The notes under the pieces are model-generated. The model was not told the DNA's origin, made no database searches, and was given only the letters and a program-made list of their open reading frames with translations. Both the position numbers and the translations under genes were made by a program. This document shows positions 62,770-64,000 of a DNA stretch of 64,000 nucleotides, piece after piece. The stretch lies in assembly GCF_045679555.1 (NCBI RefSeq), contig NC_092091.1, forward strand, positions 70,670,963 through 70,734,962. Reading direction: 5' to 3'. Numbering within the stretch: position 1 is the stretch's first letter; each line of letters opens with the position of its first letter. Origin of the DNA: Salvelinus alpinus (lineage: Eukaryota > Chordata > Actinopteri > Salmoniformes > Salmonidae).

Positions 62770-64000
62770 TACAATTATCTGTAAGGTCCCTCAGTCGAGC
62801 AGTGAATTTCATACACAGATTCATCCAAAAAGACCAAGGAGGTTTTCCAATTCCTTGCAGAGAAAGGCACCTATTGGTAGATGGGTAAAAAATAAAAAGC
62901 AGACATTGAATATCCCTTTGAGCATAAAGACTTAAAAAAACAAAAAAACAATTAGGAACTCAGTCTGGCTTCCAACTTACTCTTGAAATGTTAATAGTAG
63001 AATATTCTTGTTACAGTATGTCAGTCATTGCAAACCTTAGAGAGATATATATAACTTGTCAGAAATGCCCAGATCAACTAGCCCATGTCAGCTAACATTT
63101 TTTAGTTACTGTAGGTTTTTTTATCCCAAAGATTTTGTTGTAATGTTTGAGTCACTGAAATATCACGAATACACATTAGACATGGCAAAATGTATAGAAT
63201 TGCAAGACAATTTGCTTTAATACTGCAACATGTTCTCTGTACCTCATGACAAAATGTGTAGAACAGCAGGGAATAAGCTTTAAAACCTGCAAAAAAAAAT
63301 CCATATCTGTGTATGTATGTGTGTGATTGTGTTTGTGTACATCAATAGTCTATTTATGAACATGGATACACTTTGAGATTTCAAACCAAGGACAGGTGCA
63401 GCTTAGTCTACCACCCGCTGGTGTTTATAGCACTGATGTGTGCATCTTTTGTTTGACAACCTGCGAGGCAATATGACAATAAAAGAAGACTGAGGGGAGG
63501 GAGAAACGCTGAAATGGCTAGTGTGGGTGTTTGTTTATCGAAGAACGCTAGCTGGGCACAAAAACAGCAGATAAGGACTTTGGTCTCTGTGGCTTCGCCA
63601 GCTTAATTACTAGCTTCCAGAACCATTACACCATTCAGGATGTGCTAGAGATAAGAAACACAAAAGCTAGGGCGCTACAAAGCCGTTACTATGGTGGCCA
63701 TAAGGAGGACCCCGTCGCTTGAAGGAGGTTCAGAAACTAGTGGGCAGATTAGGCCTGGATACAGCCCTTAGCCGTGGTATATTGGCCATATAGCACAAAC
63801 CCCCGAGGTGCCTTATTGCTATTGTGGCTTTCAGCGAATCAGCATTCAGGGCTCGAACCACCCACTTAATAATGTGTAATTAGTAGCCTAACTATGAAAA
63901 AACAAATGTTTTGCAACAGAATCGGCGTAATGAAGACCCCATGTCTGTAATTGTATTTTTTATTGTACTTGAATTTTTTTTCTAGCACATATATTTTTAT
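62770..64000. other. No gene recognised; dispersed repeat at 63745-63885
   Basis: Unique AT-rich DNA, then a dispersed repeat with AGCCCTTAGCCGTGGTATAT and GAATCAGCATTCAGGGCTCG, an inverted copy of that at 59.35 kb. Confidence 0.6.

Overview
The window is vertebrate nuclear DNA, almost certainly from a salmonid fish. Three spliced genes can be rebuilt exon by exon, and their order matches the conserved vertebrate 4q24-type block (GSTCD, INTS12, ARHGEF38). The rest is dominated by repeats typical of salmonids: ~1.4-1.6 kb Tc1-like transposons with long inverted termini, tRNA-derived SINEs, L2-type LINE tails ending in TTTGAT repeats, foldback MITE-like repeats, and many long microsatellites and minisatellites. 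No bacterial-type operon, CRISPR array or rRNA gene is present, and most long ORFs are translations of simple repeats.

Layout. 1-27.8 kb: no recognisable exon. It holds a 0.9 kb pentanucleotide array, several minisatellites, a hAT-like element at 5.2-6.0 kb, a Tc1 copy at 11.9-13.5 kb, a hAT-like element at 17.6-20.6 kb with a Tc1 nested inside it, a dead L2-type LINE at 22.6-23.8 kb, and a 1.9 kb GA/CA array at 24.2-26.1 kb. 27.8-34.6 kb, minus strand: gstcd, with five coding exons that cover the GST-like half; the methyltransferase-like C-terminal exons were not found. 34.6-35.8 kb: shared head-to-head promoter interval. 35.8-39.2 kb, plus strand: ints12, complete in six coding exons (482 aa, PHD finger intact). 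40.2-56.4 kb, minus strand: arhgef38, complete in 15 coding exons (832 aa; DH, BAR and two SH3 domains), including an 18-base microexon. 56.4-64 kb: intergenic, with a 57-bp minisatellite next to arhgef38 exon 1, SINEs, and two nested Tc1 copies, one carrying a 542-bp miniature LTR-type element with a 4-bp target duplication.

Functionally, INTS12 is a subunit of the nuclear Integrator complex, ARHGEF38 is a cytoplasmic Rho-GEF/BAR/SH3 scaffold, and GSTCD is a poorly characterised GST-like/methyltransferase-like protein. The genes are linked by position (gstcd/ints12 head-to-head, ints12/arhgef38 tail-to-tail) rather than by a shared pathway. I did not find a convincing new biological system. 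The most unusual items are the miniature LTR element, a minisatellite preserved next to its unexpanded parent copy, and the missing gstcd 3' half. All exon boundaries were read by eye from splice signals and remembered family similarity; no search was run.
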